A stretch of DNA of 64,000 bases, from NCBI RefSeq assembly GCF_003966265.1, contig NZ_RXNV01000001.1:744001-808000 (forward strand). Direction: 5' to 3'. The DNA is from Shewanella atlantica (GTDB lineage: Bacteria > Pseudomonadota > Gammaproteobacteria > Enterobacterales > Shewanellaceae). Each line of letters begins with the position of its first letter. Positions within the stretch are counted from its first letter, which is position 1. The notes under the pieces were generated by a model. The model was not told where the DNA came from. It saw only the letters and a list, made by a program, of their open reading frames with translations, and made no database searches. Position numbers and translations under genes: made by a program. Below, in pieces: positions 1 through 8,893 of this stretch.

Positions 1-546
1 AAATGGCTTGCTGTATTGCTCGGAGGAAAAGAAAGCGATACCGCACTCGCCCAACTTCTTTGACAATATCTCTGGGTATTTCAACGACTCACCGGCACAG
101 TCAGATAAGATCATATCCAGCTTATGTTCGCGTAACCTTTCCATCAAACTTTCATGGGTTGCCTCGAAACAGGCAAGATGCATAGAGCCGTCACTGGGTA
201 CAACAGAGAGCAATACCCGACTCGCCAAGGCTTTCGATAAGGCATCGGCAATACCGACTTCAAATAGAATATTCTCATCTTTTTGATAGTTGAGAATATC
301 CAGCATCTCATAACTTAAGCTAAACATCTTATCGGCATAACGAAATACCAGCTCGCCGAGTTCTGTCGGCTCCAATGACCGACCCACACGCTTAAATAGA
401 CTGCCCTTAAGCCGTGTTTCAAGGACGCGGATCTGCCCGGTAACCGTTTGGGGGGCTAGACATAAAGCCTCGGCAGCTTTCGCTACCGAGCCCTTTTTAT
501 GTACCATCCAAAAGTAATACAGGTGGTTATAGTTTAAATGTGACAT
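1..546 (-). CDS. nhaR: NhaR, LysR-type activator of nhaA (3' part cut by window edge)
   Basis: This reading frame starts with ATG at 546 and stays open to base 1, so 182 N-terminal residues of an approximately 300-residue protein are visible. The N-terminus ([13 protein letters not shown]) and the following winged helix-turn-helix (residues about 20-45, with [10 protein letters not shown] and PQTVTGQIR) read almost like E. coli NhaR, as does the start of the effector domain ([19 protein letters not shown]). NhaR is a LysR-type cytoplasmic DNA-binding protein that senses sodium and activates nhaA. Its ATG overlaps the stop codon of the preceding gene by one base (TAATG), so it is the third gene of an nhaA-small gene-nhaR operon. 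The truncation is only the window edge. The identification is close to certain. Confidence 0.93.
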   Translation of the reverse strand, partial: MSHLNYNHLYYFWMVHKKGSVAKAAEALCLAPQTVTGQIRVLETRLKGSLFKRVGRSLEPTELGELVFRYADKMFSLSYEMLDILNYQKDENILFEVGIADALSKALASRVLLSVVPSDGSMHLACFEATHESLMERLREHKLDMILSDCAGESLKYPEILSKKLGECGIAFFSSEQYSKPF

Positions 547-929
547 TACTTGAGACGCTGGCAGTCCATAAGACTGTACATCGCATTATTCAGGTCTTCG
601 ACCGTTTTCACACTACCGGAACTGAATGCTTCAGCCAAACCATCAACCAACACCTCTCGATCCGGAATACGGCTCTCACAGTAGGTGCGATTTGCCTCTT
701 CGAAGCGTTTACCGCCACGGTATTTGAGTGCACGAGACTCGTAACTGTTACTCTCAATACGGGCCCCCGTAGCACTTGGCTTATACATCATTGCGCCATC
801 AACCACGCCTTCGAGATAGTGCTGACAGGTTTCGCTCTTAATATCAGTATTGCAGGCATTCAACTGATCAGCTTGAGCTGTGGAAATAAAACCTATACAC
901 AAGGTAAGTGTTAATAGTATTAATCTCAT
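546..929 (-). CDS. Small exported protein between nhaA and nhaR, possibly Rap1a/Tai-like
   Basis: The 127-residue product has a clear signal peptide ([20 protein letters not shown], cleavage near residue 20). The mature part of about 107 residues carries four cysteines, suggesting disulfides in the periplasm. The stretch [15 protein letters not shown] resembles the C-x-x-[FY]-[IL]-x-G-x-x-DG pattern of Rap1a/Tai-type small proteins, but this is a weak, motif-level match. The start overlaps the nhaA stop by four bases (ATGA) and the stop overlaps the nhaR start by one base, so translation of all three is probably coupled. The position suggests an accessory role in sodium/pH homeostasis at the cell envelope; that is inference from context. 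I do not recognise a precise function. Confidence 0.75.
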   Translation of the reverse strand: MRLILLTLTLCIGFISTAQADQLNACNTDIKSETCQHYLEGVVDGAMMYKPSATGARIESNSYESRALKYRGGKRFEEANRTYCESRIPDREVLVDGLAEAFSSGSVKTVEDLNNAMYSLMDCQRLK

Positions 930-2125
930 GCGACTCCTCCTTTCTCATTTTCTTTAGCTACGCTCGCGGCAGGCAATACCTTATCTAACCAGAAGTAACC
1001 AATAATAGCCGATGCGAACGACCCCACTAAAATACCTAATCTTGCAAAATCACCATAAGCCTCGGCATCGCCAACAAAGGCCAGCGAAGAGATAAACATC
1101 GACATGGTGAAACCGATACCGCACATCACAGCCACCGGAGCAATATGTTTCCAGCCCATCCCTTCCGGCAATACAGCCAGCTTAAGCTTCACACCTATGT
1201 AGCTGAAAAGAAGTACACCTAATGGCTTACCTAACAATAGACCTAAAGCGATACCCACAGGTACAGGCGATAAGATATCACCGAAACTCATCGGGCTAAG
1301 ATCAACACCGGCATTAGCAAATGCAAATATCGGTAAGATGATAAAGGTGCTCCAGGGATGCAGACTGTGCTCCAGGCTTTCAGAGGGCGAACTACCATCT
1401 TTTGCTCTGAGCGGAATACAGAAAGCGATGATCACACCAGCTAACGTTGCGTGAACTCCGGACTTCAATACCGCGATCCACAATATAATACCGAGCACAC
1501 CATATGGACCTAAGTCCGTCACCCCTTTCCGGTTAAGGCCGATCAATCCTAAAATCGCAATACCTGCCACGATCAGACTCAACATAGAAAGGTCTGTGCT
1601 GTAGAACATGGCAATGATAACAACAACACCCAGGTCATCGATTATCGCTAACGCTAATAAAAACACTTTCAAAGCAACCGGGACCCGGCTACCTAAAAGA
1701 GCCATAATTCCCAGAGCAAATGCAATATCAGTAGCTGCCGGAATAGCCCAGCCAGCTTGAGTAATAGGATCGCCATAGTTAAATAACAGATAGACTCCCG
1801 CAGGGAATACCATGCCACCAACCGCAGCAAAAGTCGGTAAAGATGCCTGAGCCGCACTCGACAGTGCCCCCTCAAGCAATTCCCGTTTAACCTCTAAGCC
1901 TATTAGCATGAAAAATAGCGCCATCAGACCATCGTTGATCCAATGTATCAGTGTCTTGTCGATATCTAAGCTACCGACGCGTATCTGCATTTCCGTATCC
2001 AGGAAGCCTTGGTACATTCCTGATAGTGGCGAATTTGCCATAATCATTGCGAGTGCAACTGCAATCATAAGCAGAATGCCACCCGCCGATTCCTGGCTTA
2101 AAAAATTCTTAATAGCCCTTTCCAT
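926..2125 (-). CDS. nhaA: Na+/H+ antiporter NhaA
   Basis: NhaA expels sodium in exchange for two protons across the inner membrane. The product of 399 residues matches the family's usual length (E. coli 388) and aligns throughout: the first helix region ([18 protein letters not shown]), the conserved [11 protein letters not shown] with the ion-binding Asp, the [13 protein letters not shown]sp pair of helix [12 protein letters not shown], and the C-terminal [11 protein letters not shown]. About twelve hydrophobic segments are visible. I chose ATG at 2125 rather than the TTG four codons upstream, because GGAG lies six bases before the ATG and [16 protein letters not shown] aligns with the E. 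coli N-terminus. It heads an operon with a small exported protein and nhaR. Confidence 0.97.
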   Translation of the reverse strand: MERAIKNFLSQESAGGILLMIAVALAMIMANSPLSGMYQGFLDTEMQIRVGSLDIDKTLIHWINDGLMALFFMLIGLEVKRELLEGALSSAAQASLPTFAAVGGMVFPAGVYLLFNYGDPITQAGWAIPAATDIAFALGIMALLGSRVPVALKVFLLALAIIDDLGVVVIIAMFYSTDLSMLSLIVAGIAILGLIGLNRKGVTDLGPYGVLGIILWIAVLKSGVHATLAGVIIAFCIPLRAKDGSSPSESLEHSLHPWSTFIILPIFAFANAGVDLSPMSFGDILSPVPVGIALGLLLGKPLGVLLFSYIGVKLKLAVLPEGMGWKHIAPVAVMCGIGFTMSMFISSLAFVGDAEAYGDFARLGILVGSFASAIIGYFWLDKVLPAASVAKENEKGGVA

Positions 2126-2437
2126 AACTTGCTCCAATATATCTTAATGATCCGAGTGTATCGGAATACAACAAACGTGAATATTCGATTGCAACAGCCA
2201 TTAACATCGGTATTTCCGAGGTGTTAAGTGTAGCGAGAGAATGAATAGATATCAAATGATTATTTTACAGGCAATTTTGAATTTGTTGCAGAAACAGCAA
2301 GATGTAGAAATAGATAAAAGGGAAGAAAACTTTTTATTCAGAAAAAACAGGTAACAACTAACGTTTTAATGATAAAAACGATACTTGTTACCTCTGATAT
2401 TTCAGTTGATTACCTAAATAAGGAGGTTTAGAGAAAG
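2126..2437. other. Intergenic region nhaA-thyA
   Basis: About 310 AT-rich bases lie between the thyA stop and the nhaA start, both genes reading leftward. The part near 2140-2260 should hold the nhaA promoter, but I could not single out convincing -35/-10 boxes. The part near thyA holds the terminator listed separately. No open frame here looks like a gene. Confidence 0.5.
2343..2392 (-). terminator. Two-tier terminator downstream of thyA
   Basis: An outer perfect 8-bp stem (2350-2357 with 2385-2392, GGTAACAA/TTGTTACC) encloses an inner 6-bp stem (2362-2367 with 2375-2380). On the minus strand the structure is followed two bases later by a run of six T (plus-strand A run at 2342-2347). It lies 46 bases beyond the thyA stop and is well placed to end that transcript before nhaA. 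Confidence 0.7.
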
Positions 2438-3289
2438 TTAAACTGAAAACGGATATTTGATCGCTTCATGATGCTGATAACCCGACACTTCAAAGTCATC
2501 CATCGTCACCCAGGTCTCCAGATCTTCCAAAGATTTAATATCCGGATTGATCGACAGAGAAGCTGGCTCAAAAGGCTCTCTTTTAAGTTGTACATCGCGC
2601 ATTAACGCTAATTGATCTTCATAAATGTGGGCGTTAACAATTTTATGATACGCCATTCCAGGTTTCTTACCGGTAATTTGCGCAATCAGAGCAAGCAGAG
2701 TAAATACCTGAACCTGATTAAAATTCAATCCAAGGGGAACATCACAAGAGCGCTGAAAGCTATTAAGATAAAGTGTATCTCCAAGCAGCGAAAAGTTATG
2801 GGTATGCATACAGGGACGCAGGCATCCCATATGGAACTCGCCCGGATTATAAAAGCTGAGGATCTCTCCGCGATCATCGACACCGGCTTTAAGATTATCG
2901 ACAATCTTCTTTAATTGATCGATTGTGCCGCCGTCAGGCTTACTCCATGCCCTTCCCTGCACACCATAAACCCGTCCCATATCATCGACGCCCTTACGAT
3001 GTGGATTATTTAACCACACCTGATTTTCATTGGCGTTGGCATCCCAGGTCTTGGCGCCCAGAGCGCGGAAATCGGCCGCATTATCATAACCGCGAATATA
3101 ACCGAGCATCTCAGCAATCGCACTCTTCCAGAAACTTTTTCGGGTTGTGATCAGAGGAAACTCATTATTACCGACATTATAAGTTAAGTCAGCATTGATA
3201 ACCGTCAGGCATCGTTTACCCGTTCGCTCATTTTCAATCCAAGTGCCTTCATCGATAATTCTGTTACATAGTTCTAAATACTGTTTCAT
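2438..3289 (-). CDS. thyA: Thymidylate synthase ThyA
   Basis: ThyA methylates dUMP to dTMP using methylene-tetrahydrofolate in the cytoplasm. The 283-residue product is the longer form of the family (E. coli is 264) with a typical insertion near residues 85-110. Visible signatures are [20 protein letters not shown] with the folate/phosphate-binding region at the N-terminus, [13 protein letters not shown] (family active-site loop area), and [15 protein letters not shown] with the dUMP-binding residues. The ATG is preceded by AGAGG at about nine bases. In many gammaproteobacteria lgt lies directly upstream with overlap; here the upstream gene is a TauE-type permease 198 bases away and no lgt is present. 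Confidence 0.96.
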   Translation of the reverse strand: MKQYLELCNRIIDEGTWIENERTGKRCLTVINADLTYNVGNNEFPLITTRKSFWKSAIAEMLGYIRGYDNAADFRALGAKTWDANANENQVWLNNPHRKGVDDMGRVYGVQGRAWSKPDGGTIDQLKKIVDNLKAGVDDRGEILSFYNPGEFHMGCLRPCMHTHNFSLLGDTLYLNSFQRSCDVPLGLNFNQVQVFTLLALIAQITGKKPGMAYHKIVNAHIYEDQLALMRDVQLKREPFEPASLSINPDIKSLEDLETWVTMDDFEVSGYQHHEAIKYPFSV

Positions 3290-3370
3290 TACAACTTACC
3301 CTCTGACGGCGCTTTTCTAAACATAAGATACAAACCCGGTAATTCTAACTTAATCTCGATGAGTTTCTAA

Positions 3371-3386
3371 TATCATTTTAATGATA
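3371..3386. repeat. Short perfect inverted repeat upstream of thyA
   Basis: TATCATT at 3371-3377 is repeated inverted at 3380-3386 with a two-base centre. It sits between the permease gene and thyA and could be an operator or a chance AT-rich palindrome; no known binding consensus fits clearly. Confidence 0.3.
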
Positions 3387-3487
3387 AATCTGAGTACTCA
3401 ATGGGCGGTCGAGGCTATTAGGTTGGCTAAAGGTATGCACTAACCTCCCGAGGTCCCTGTAGAGCGGAACAATGAGAGGTTTAACAA

Positions 3488-4336
3488 TCAAGCTAAGGCT
3501 AACTTGATCCCGGTAAAAATAAGCAATAGTGCAAATATCTTTTTCAAGAGAGGTGTAGGCCAATGAGTCGCAGCTCTGACACCGACTGGTGCCATAGTGA
3601 CTGAGGTGATAATTATCCCCAAAAGCGCCGGCAGGTAGACGTAGCCTAATGTTCCTTGCGGTAAATCTGTTACATTCCATCCAGCCAACACATAGCCGAC
3701 ACTACCAAACAGTGCGATAAACACCCCCGATGCCGCCGAGAAACCGATAGCGTTTCGCATTTGAAGGCCACACCAGCTTAAAAATGGAACCAAGAGTATA
3801 CCGCCACCAATTCCCATCAAGGCGGCAAATGAAGCAATTGCAGCGGAGGCAATAAATAGTGTTAAAGCTGCGGGCATCGGCTTTTCTTCACCTGTGACCC
3901 GTAGGGGAAATACCATCTGAACCGCCATTAAAATCACGAATATAGCAAAGGTCTGCTGCAAGTTATCGGCGCTTATCGAGTGCGAGATAAACCCGGAGCA
4001 AGAAGCCCCTAGGATCAAGCCGGGTAACATAGGTTTAAACAGCGGCCATGGAATATTGCCGCGCCTATGGTGCGCTAAGGCCGAAGAGCATGAGGTTAAA
4101 ATAATCGCAGAAAGAGATGTCGCAATGGCCACATGGGGCAATACCCCCAATTCGAATCCAGCCGATGGCAGAAGGTAAAGAAGCACAGGCACTGCGATAA
4201 TCCCGCCACCTATGCCCAACAGGCCCGCCATAAACCCTACAAACGCGCCTAAACCCAGGCAGCTAATAAAAAACCAAATTAAATTATCCACGAATAGACC
4301 TTTTCCATCTAAGTTCATAAACACGATAACGGACAT
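3488..4336 (-). CDS. TauE/SafE family permease (sulfite/anion exporter-like)
   Basis: The 282-residue protein has eight to nine hydrophobic helices in two homologous halves. Each half opens with the family's glycine-rich signature: LGAFVGFMAGLLGIGGGIIAVPVLLY at about residues 30-55, and AALMGIGGGILLVPFLSW at about 170-187. These repeats define the TauE/SafE (DUF81) family of inner-membrane exporters for sulfite, sulfoacetate or related small anions; the substrate cannot be read from sequence. The gene follows ptsP by 64 bases on the same strand and precedes thyA. ATG at 4336 gives the whole first helix; a few residues of uncertainty remain at the N-terminus because the Shine-Dalgarno (GAGG) sits very close to the start. 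Confidence 0.9.
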   Translation of the reverse strand: MSVIVFMNLDGKGLFVDNLIWFFISCLGLGAFVGFMAGLLGIGGGIIAVPVLLYLLPSAGFELGVLPHVAIATSLSAIILTSCSSALAHHRRGNIPWPLFKPMLPGLILGASCSGFISHSISADNLQQTFAIFVILMAVQMVFPLRVTGEEKPMPAALTLFIASAAIASFAALMGIGGGILLVPFLSWCGLQMRNAIGFSAASGVFIALFGSVGYVLAGWNVTDLPQGTLGYVYLPALLGIIITSVTMAPVGVRAATHWPTPLLKKIFALLLIFTGIKLALA

Positions 4337-4400
4337 TAACCTCAGCCCGGATAGATGCGTTAAAGTCCAACCTACACGCTTACTTTCTCTGCAATTATCA

Positions 4401-6635
4401 CTAGTTAAGGATTGCTCCTAGCTCTCTTGATTCGAAATACTCCCTGACCAACTCCCTCACCTCCTGTCCAGAGGTTAGTGTCAGAGCCATCTGAAGCAGT
4501 TCACTGAGATCGGAATGAGACACCCTTCTAAGCAAATAATTGATTCTGGCTAAGCTCCCCTGATTCATGCTCAGCTGATCGTATCCCATAGCAACGAGTA
4601 AAATCACACCGATAGGCTCGCCAGCCAACTCACCACACACGCTGACAGGAAGGTTATATTGCCAACAATCAAACCTGGCACGTTTCAGTGCCCTTAAGAT
4701 CCCCGGATGATAGCAATCATATAAGGTACTCACCCGAGGGTTGTTTCTATCTACCGCTAACAAATATTGAGTCAGATCATTAGAACCGACTGAAACAAAG
4801 TCAACCCGCCTTGCCACCTCCGCAAGTTGATACAGGAGGGCGGGGACTTCCAGCATAATCCCAAGCTTGGGTTTTACGATATTCTTATTAACATCATTTT
4901 TCAGTTCATTATAAGCCTGTTCAAGGTAGGCGATAGCCTGATCGATCTCCTCGAGATTACTGACCATAGGCAGTAAGATATGCAGCTGCTCTTTTTCATC
5001 TCCAGCCTGTATCATCGCTCTTAGCTGTACAAGAAACAGTTCCGGATGATCCAGAGAGAGTCTTATGCCACGCCAGCCCAGAAAAGGGTTTTCCTCGTTA
5101 ATGGGAAAATAAGATAAGGGCTTGTCACCACCGACGTCTAAGGTGCGCATGACAACCGGCCTGTCACTCGCCGCTTCCAGCACCTGTTGATAAACTTTTA
5201 CCTGCTCAGATTCACTGGGAAACCTTTGATGCAACATGAAAGGAATTTCGGTGCGATATAAACCGACGCCATCCGCCCCATTGGCGATCTCTGAGGCTAA
5301 ACTACTTAATAAACCGGCATTGAGGTACAGGTGAATTCTTTTGCCGTCCATAGTTTCAGCAGGAAGGTCTAACTCTTGAGCGTATTTATTCTGCAGGGCC
5401 TTTTCGGCCGAAATCAGATTTCGGTATTCTGCAATCAATGGTGGGGTGGGCGAGACCAGTAGTTGCCCACGATTAGCATTAATAATAAGTAACTTGTTGT
5501 CGATGCCGGCAGATAAGACCCCTTCGACACCAATAATCGCTGGCACTCCCAGCGCTCTGGCAAGAATAGCGGCATGAGAGTTGACACCACCGAGCTCGGT
5601 GACAATTCCGACTAACTTATGTCTTGGAAATTCGGCAAGCATAGTGGCATCGGCTTCCTTGGTAACAAGAATAACCGGCACATCTGGCTCTAACTCCATT
5701 CTCTGAGGCTCGATGAGCAGTCTCAACACCCGTAAGCCCAGGTCGCGAATATCGCCCGCACGCTCCTTTAGATAAAGATCCTGCATCTGGGTAAACTGTT
5801 CTATGTATCTTAGCGAGACACGACTCACCGCCGATACAGCACACCAGCCATCACGAACCTCTTTAACGTACTCACCACCAAGGCTGGCGTTATCGAGTAG
5901 CTGTTGCAGTGCTGAAAATATGGAGACGACTTCGTTATCCTGCTCCTGATCGAAGCGTTGTGACAATGAAGTCAGGGTATCTTTACAAGCTTCGATCGCA
6001 GAATTTAATCTTGACTCTTCATGGCTAACATCAGAAGTTCGATTTTGTGGTTGCTCCAGTGCAATCTGGCCACCGAGTACCAAGGCGTGGGCAATGGCAA
6101 CACCATTAGCCGCTGATGTACCGGTAAAGTGAAGAAGATCGGGGGAGCACTCCACCTCGGCTTTTATCCTCAAATGCCTTATCGCCATAGCGAGCTGCGC
6201 CGCCAAAGTCATAAGGAATGCCTCTTCACCTTCATCAAATTGCCGAGTATCGGCTTGCTGAACGACTAAGACCCCCACAACATTTTTTTGGTATATTATC
6301 GGGACTGCCAGAAAAGCCCTGAAGCTCTCCTCTTCGGCTTCAGCAAATTTTTTAAACCTCGGATGTTGATTAGCGTCGGCCAGATTGATAGGTTCTTCAC
6401 GCTCCGCCACGAGACCAACCAAACCTTCTGAAAGGGACATTTTTACCTGGCCAACGGCATCGGGGTCTAAACCGTCCGTTGCAGATAATACGAGTTGCTG
6501 CCCCTCTAACAGATAGATAGAACAGCATTGGGTTGCCATCGCTGATTTAGTTTGAGAAACGAGTAACTCGAGCGAAGAATGGAGATCTTGAGCCGCCGCA
6601 ACGGCCTGGGTAATATCTCTTAGCGTTTTCAGCAC
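4401..6635 (-). CDS. ptsP: PtsP, phosphoenolpyruvate-protein phosphotransferase EI-Ntr with GAF domain
   Basis: PtsP is the first enzyme of the nitrogen phosphotransfer system: it autophosphorylates from PEP and passes phosphate to NPr and EIIA-Ntr. The 744 residues match E. coli PtsP (748). An N-terminal GAF domain (about 1-150) is followed by the NPr-binding N-terminal EI domain (about 170-295), the swivelling phosphohistidine domain (GGVNSHAAILARALG, phospho-His near residue 354), and the PEP-binding TIM barrel (LGWRGIRLSLDHPELF, VGSNDLTQYLLAVDRN, and VSVCGELAG with the catalytic Cys). Translation starts at GTG 6635, supported by AGGAGG about nine bases upstream. It lies 77 bases behind rppH on the same strand, the same pairing as in E. 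coli. Confidence 0.96.
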   Translation of the reverse strand: MLKTLRDITQAVAAAQDLHSSLELLVSQTKSAMATQCCSIYLLEGQQLVLSATDGLDPDAVGQVKMSLSEGLVGLVAEREEPINLADANQHPRFKKFAEAEEESFRAFLAVPIIYQKNVVGVLVVQQADTRQFDEGEEAFLMTLAAQLAMAIRHLRIKAEVECSPDLLHFTGTSAANGVAIAHALVLGGQIALEQPQNRTSDVSHEESRLNSAIEACKDTLTSLSQRFDQEQDNEVVSIFSALQQLLDNASLGGEYVKEVRDGWCAVSAVSRVSLRYIEQFTQMQDLYLKERAGDIRDLGLRVLRLLIEPQRMELEPDVPVILVTKEADATMLAEFPRHKLVGIVTELGGVNSHAAILARALGVPAIIGVEGVLSAGIDNKLLIINANRGQLLVSPTPPLIAEYRNLISAEKALQNKYAQELDLPAETMDGKRIHLYLNAGLLSSLASEIANGADGVGLYRTEIPFMLHQRFPSESEQVKVYQQVLEAASDRPVVMRTLDVGGDKPLSYFPINEENPFLGWRGIRLSLDHPELFLVQLRAMIQAGDEKEQLHILLPMVSNLEEIDQAIAYLEQAYNELKNDVNKNIVKPKLGIMLEVPALLYQLAEVARRVDFVSVGSNDLTQYLLAVDRNNPRVSTLYDCYHPGILRALKRARFDCWQYNLPVSVCGELAGEPIGVILLVAMGYDQLSMNQGSLARINYLLRRVSHSDLSELLQMALTLTSGQEVRELVREYFESRELGAILN

Positions 6636-6712
6636 CGACTTAAACCTCCTATCACTTCACTTAATAACTACCCAGTATAGACTTTGTGGTTCTATAGCCT
6701 CATATTCGACGA

Positions 6713-7231
6713 CTAACGTCGCCTGCCTCTCCTGCTATGATGATGTTCCCTCGTTTGAAATGGGAGTGCCGTAGGAGCGAACTCCTTCATCACCTTTCTA
6801 TAAACATCTCGTTTAAATGACACAACCTGTCTTACCGGATACCAATAACTCACCCAACGCCAATCGTCAAACTCAGGATGACCACAAGCATTGAGATCAA
6901 TCGCACTCTCATTACTATTAAGCTGTAACAAAAACCATTTTTGCTTCTGCCCAATACACACGGGTTTACTATCTTGCCTTATTAAACGTTTGGGTAATCT
7001 GTAACGCAACCAAGAGCGGGTAGAAGTTAATATCTGAACATGTTCAGGCCTTAATCCAACCTCTTCATACAACTCTCTAAACATCGCCTCTTCAGGTGTT
7101 TCGCCTTCATCGACCCCACCCTGAGGAAATTGCCAGGAATGTTGACCAAACCTTCTAGCCCACATAACCTGCCCAAAGCGATTACAGATAATGATGCCCA
7201 CATTCGCGCGAAAGCCGTCACTATCAATCAC
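6713..7231 (-). CDS. rppH: RNA pyrophosphohydrolase RppH
   Basis: RppH removes pyrophosphate from 5'-triphosphate mRNA ends and so triggers RNase E decay. The Nudix box is visible as [22 protein letters not shown], and flanking blocks such as [33 protein letters not shown] and [17 protein letters not shown] are nearly identical to E. coli RppH. I place the start at GTG 7231 ([12 protein letters not shown] aligns with E. coli MIDDDGYRPNVG), with GGAG five bases upstream; a longer frame to 7294 adds 21 residues without homology. The product is then 172 residues with an Arg/His-rich tail. It is the first gene of an rppH-ptsP run and is divergent from mutH. Confidence 0.95.
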   Translation of the reverse strand: MIDSDGFRANVGIIICNRFGQVMWARRFGQHSWQFPQGGVDEGETPEEAMFRELYEEVGLRPEHVQILTSTRSWLRYRLPKRLIRQDSKPVCIGQKQKWFLLQLNSNESAIDLNACGHPEFDDWRWVSYWYPVRQVVSFKRDVYRKVMKEFAPTALPFQTREHHHSRRGRRR

Positions 7232-7374
7232 ATGGACTCCGTCAATTAACAATTTTAATCCAACGATTGTTTCACAAAGCACGCCCTGCGGCAAATACCG
7301 AATAACACAAGTTCCTTGGATAAAAAACTAAAACATCAACTTTTATCAACAGAACTAAAAATCAAATATCGATT

Positions 7375-7397
7375 ATATCCACAAATTCTGTGGATAT
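7375..7397. promoter_or_regulatory. Facing pair of DnaA boxes, pair 1
   Basis: ATATCCACA at 7375-7383 and its exact reverse complement at 7389-7397 are separated by AATTC, giving a perfect 9-bp inverted repeat with a 5-base spacer. Each box is one mismatch from the strong DnaA box TTATCCACA. Confidence 0.75.
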
Positions 7398-7605
7398 CTC
7401 TGTTCGAAACTTATTTATAGTGGTTGATATGATATTATTTCAACAGTTCCAAGTGTGTCATACCTTCTAACCAAAAAACAAAATATACATAAACAACAAC
7501 ACATTAAGTGCGAGAATCAATTACCATGGTAAACAAAGTCAACCTGTTGGTCAGTTTTTAATCAGTAAGTATTATTTGGATAACTCAGAAAATTAATTAT
7601 TCAGG

Positions 7606-7614
7606 TTATTCACA
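7606..7614 (+). promoter_or_regulatory. Consensus DnaA box
   Basis: TTATTCACA is a perfect match to the DnaA-box consensus TTATNCACA, lying between the two facing pairs. Confidence 0.75.
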
Positions 7615-7709
7615 GGTAAAGTCGAAATTTAACTGAATCGAGAAATAAATTGCTTAATTCTCTGTTTGACATCTCAATATTTTCGAGTTAGCACATAGAT
7701 AAGTGTAAG

Positions 7710-7732
7710 TTATCCAAGGAATCTGTGGATAA
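7710..7732. promoter_or_regulatory. Facing pair of DnaA boxes, pair 2
   Basis: TTATCCAAG at 7710-7718 faces TGTGGATAA at 7724-7732, the latter being a perfect TTATCCACA box on the minus strand. The 9-5-9 geometry is identical to pair 1, 335 bases away. Confidence 0.75.
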
Positions 7733-7925
7733 CTATGTTGGAAAAGCAGGGGGTAAAAAAATACAGAGAAGAAAAAGCCCTGAAATATTTATAACTGAAT
7801 TGCTGTTAGTGTTTTTTATCAGTAACTTAAGCGAGTTCATTTAAAGCTTGTTATCAACAACAGAGGGCGCGATTGTTTTTTAACCACCAATTGATATCTC
7901 AAAATTCTCAGGTAAAATTGGTTTG

Positions 7926-8600
7926 ATGAAAACGACACCAAAACCTCCCCACAGTATCGAAGAGTTAATGCTGCGAGCCAATAACATGGCAGGTCTGACA
8001 TTGGGCCAACTCGCAGACTCACACGGCCTATCGACACCAGCAAATCTGAAAAGAGATAAAGGTTGGGTCGGCCAACTCATCGAACATGAGCTCGGCGCCA
8101 TTGCCGGTTCGAAGCCAGAGCAGGACTTCCTGCATCTGGGTATAGAACTTAAAACAATTCCTGTCGATAGTAAGGGGAAGCCGATGGAAACGACCTACGT
8201 GACTGTCGCTCCCTTAGTCGACATTCAAGGGTTAACCTGGGAAAACAGCGTGGTGTGTCATAAACTCCAAACTGTTCTTTGGGTGCCTGTACAAGGTGAA
8301 AGAGAGATCCCTGTGGCAGACAGGCAGATAGGAACACCAATACTCTGGACGCCAAACTCAGATGAACTCGCTCTTTTAAAGCAAGACTGGGAAGAGATAA
8401 TGGAATTTATCTCTTTAGGGCAGGTTCAACAACTCACCGCAAGGCATGGAGAAGTCCTTCAACTTAGGCCTAAAGGGGCAAACAGCCGCTCCGTCACACA
8501 AAGCATTGCTCAGGATGGTTCTACGACCATGACCAACCCGAGGGGATTCTATCTGAAAACCCAGTTTACACAGGCTATTCTCTCGCGTTTTTTTGGTTAA
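7926..8600 (+). CDS. mutH: DNA mismatch repair endonuclease MutH
   Basis: MutH nicks the unmethylated strand at hemimethylated GATC sites after activation by MutS-MutL. The 224-residue product is the family length (E. coli 229). The catalytic D-x(n)-E-x-K motif is seen as [11 protein letters not shown] (Asp67, Glu74, Lys76). Other matches are [26 protein letters not shown] with the DNA-binding region, and [11 protein letters not shown] near the C-terminus. I use ATG at 7926; an in-frame TTG one codon upstream is less likely. Its presence implies Dam methylation in this organism. The gene is divergent from rppH across the DnaA-box region. Confidence 0.95.
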   Translation: MKTTPKPPHSIEELMLRANNMAGLTLGQLADSHGLSTPANLKRDKGWVGQLIEHELGAIAGSKPEQDFLHLGIELKTIPVDSKGKPMETTYVTVAPLVDIQGLTWENSVVCHKLQTVLWVPVQGEREIPVADRQIGTPILWTPNSDELALLKQDWEEIMEFISLGQVQQLTARHGEVLQLRPKGANSRSVTQSIAQDGSTTMTNPRGFYLKTQFTQAILSRFFG

Positions 8601-8790
8601 CTCATCGCAGTTAACCGCTGATGGCATCACCTAAAAAGTGGTAGATGATAACAATTCAACTCACTGAACAAGACTTTTTCGTCTGCTCAGGCCTTACCTC
8701 TAAGTAGATAGAAACTAAAAAACACTTCATCTAGCCATCTACATGGCTCACATTTTGTATTTTAAGCTTGTTTATGTACATAACTCACTC

Positions 8791-8812
8791 TCATTTGACA
8801 AAGATCACAAAT
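8791..8812. promoter_or_regulatory. Putative cAMP-CRP site upstream of cyaC
   Basis: TTTGA-N6-TCACA at 8794-8809 differs from the CRP core TGTGA-N6-TCACA at one position, with A/T-rich flanks. It is centred about 92 bases before the cyclase start. The surrounding mutH-cyaC gap (8601-8893) holds nothing else recognisable. Confidence 0.5.
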
Positions 8813-8893
8813 ACTAGTGGAAATCATAGGGGCATTTTCTATAAACTACCGCATCCTGAATAAAGAACGAAGCATTAGGATACCCCTGATACA

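Larger units (their letters stand above)
7232..7925. other. rppH-mutH intergenic region with a DnaA-box cluster (DARS2-like)
   Basis: These 694 AT-rich bases have no plausible gene but at least seven matches or near matches to the DnaA box TTATNCACA. They are TTATCAACA at 7343-7351, two ATATCCACA boxes facing each other at 7375-7397, a TTTGGATAA near match at 7575-7583, perfect TTATTCACA at 7606-7614, a second facing pair at 7710-7732 whose right half is a perfect TTATCCACA, and TTATCAACA at 7851-7859. An IHF-consensus match, TATCAGTAACTTA, lies at 7817-7829. In E. coli the DnaA-reactivating locus DARS2 occupies the same intergenic interval (mutH-rppH) and is built from facing DnaA boxes plus IHF and Fis sites. 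Promoters of rppH and mutH must also lie here. Confidence 0.72.

Noticed and set aside
3378..3680. 100-codon minus-strand frame overlapping the TauE-type permease
   Set aside because: It lies out of frame over the permease 3' end; the permease frame has clear family motifs.
7232..7925. A chromosomal or plasmid replication origin
   Set aside because: DnaA boxes are present but there is no dnaA, mnmG, mioC or rep gene and no obvious 13-mer unwinding array; position between rppH and mutH fits DARS2 better.
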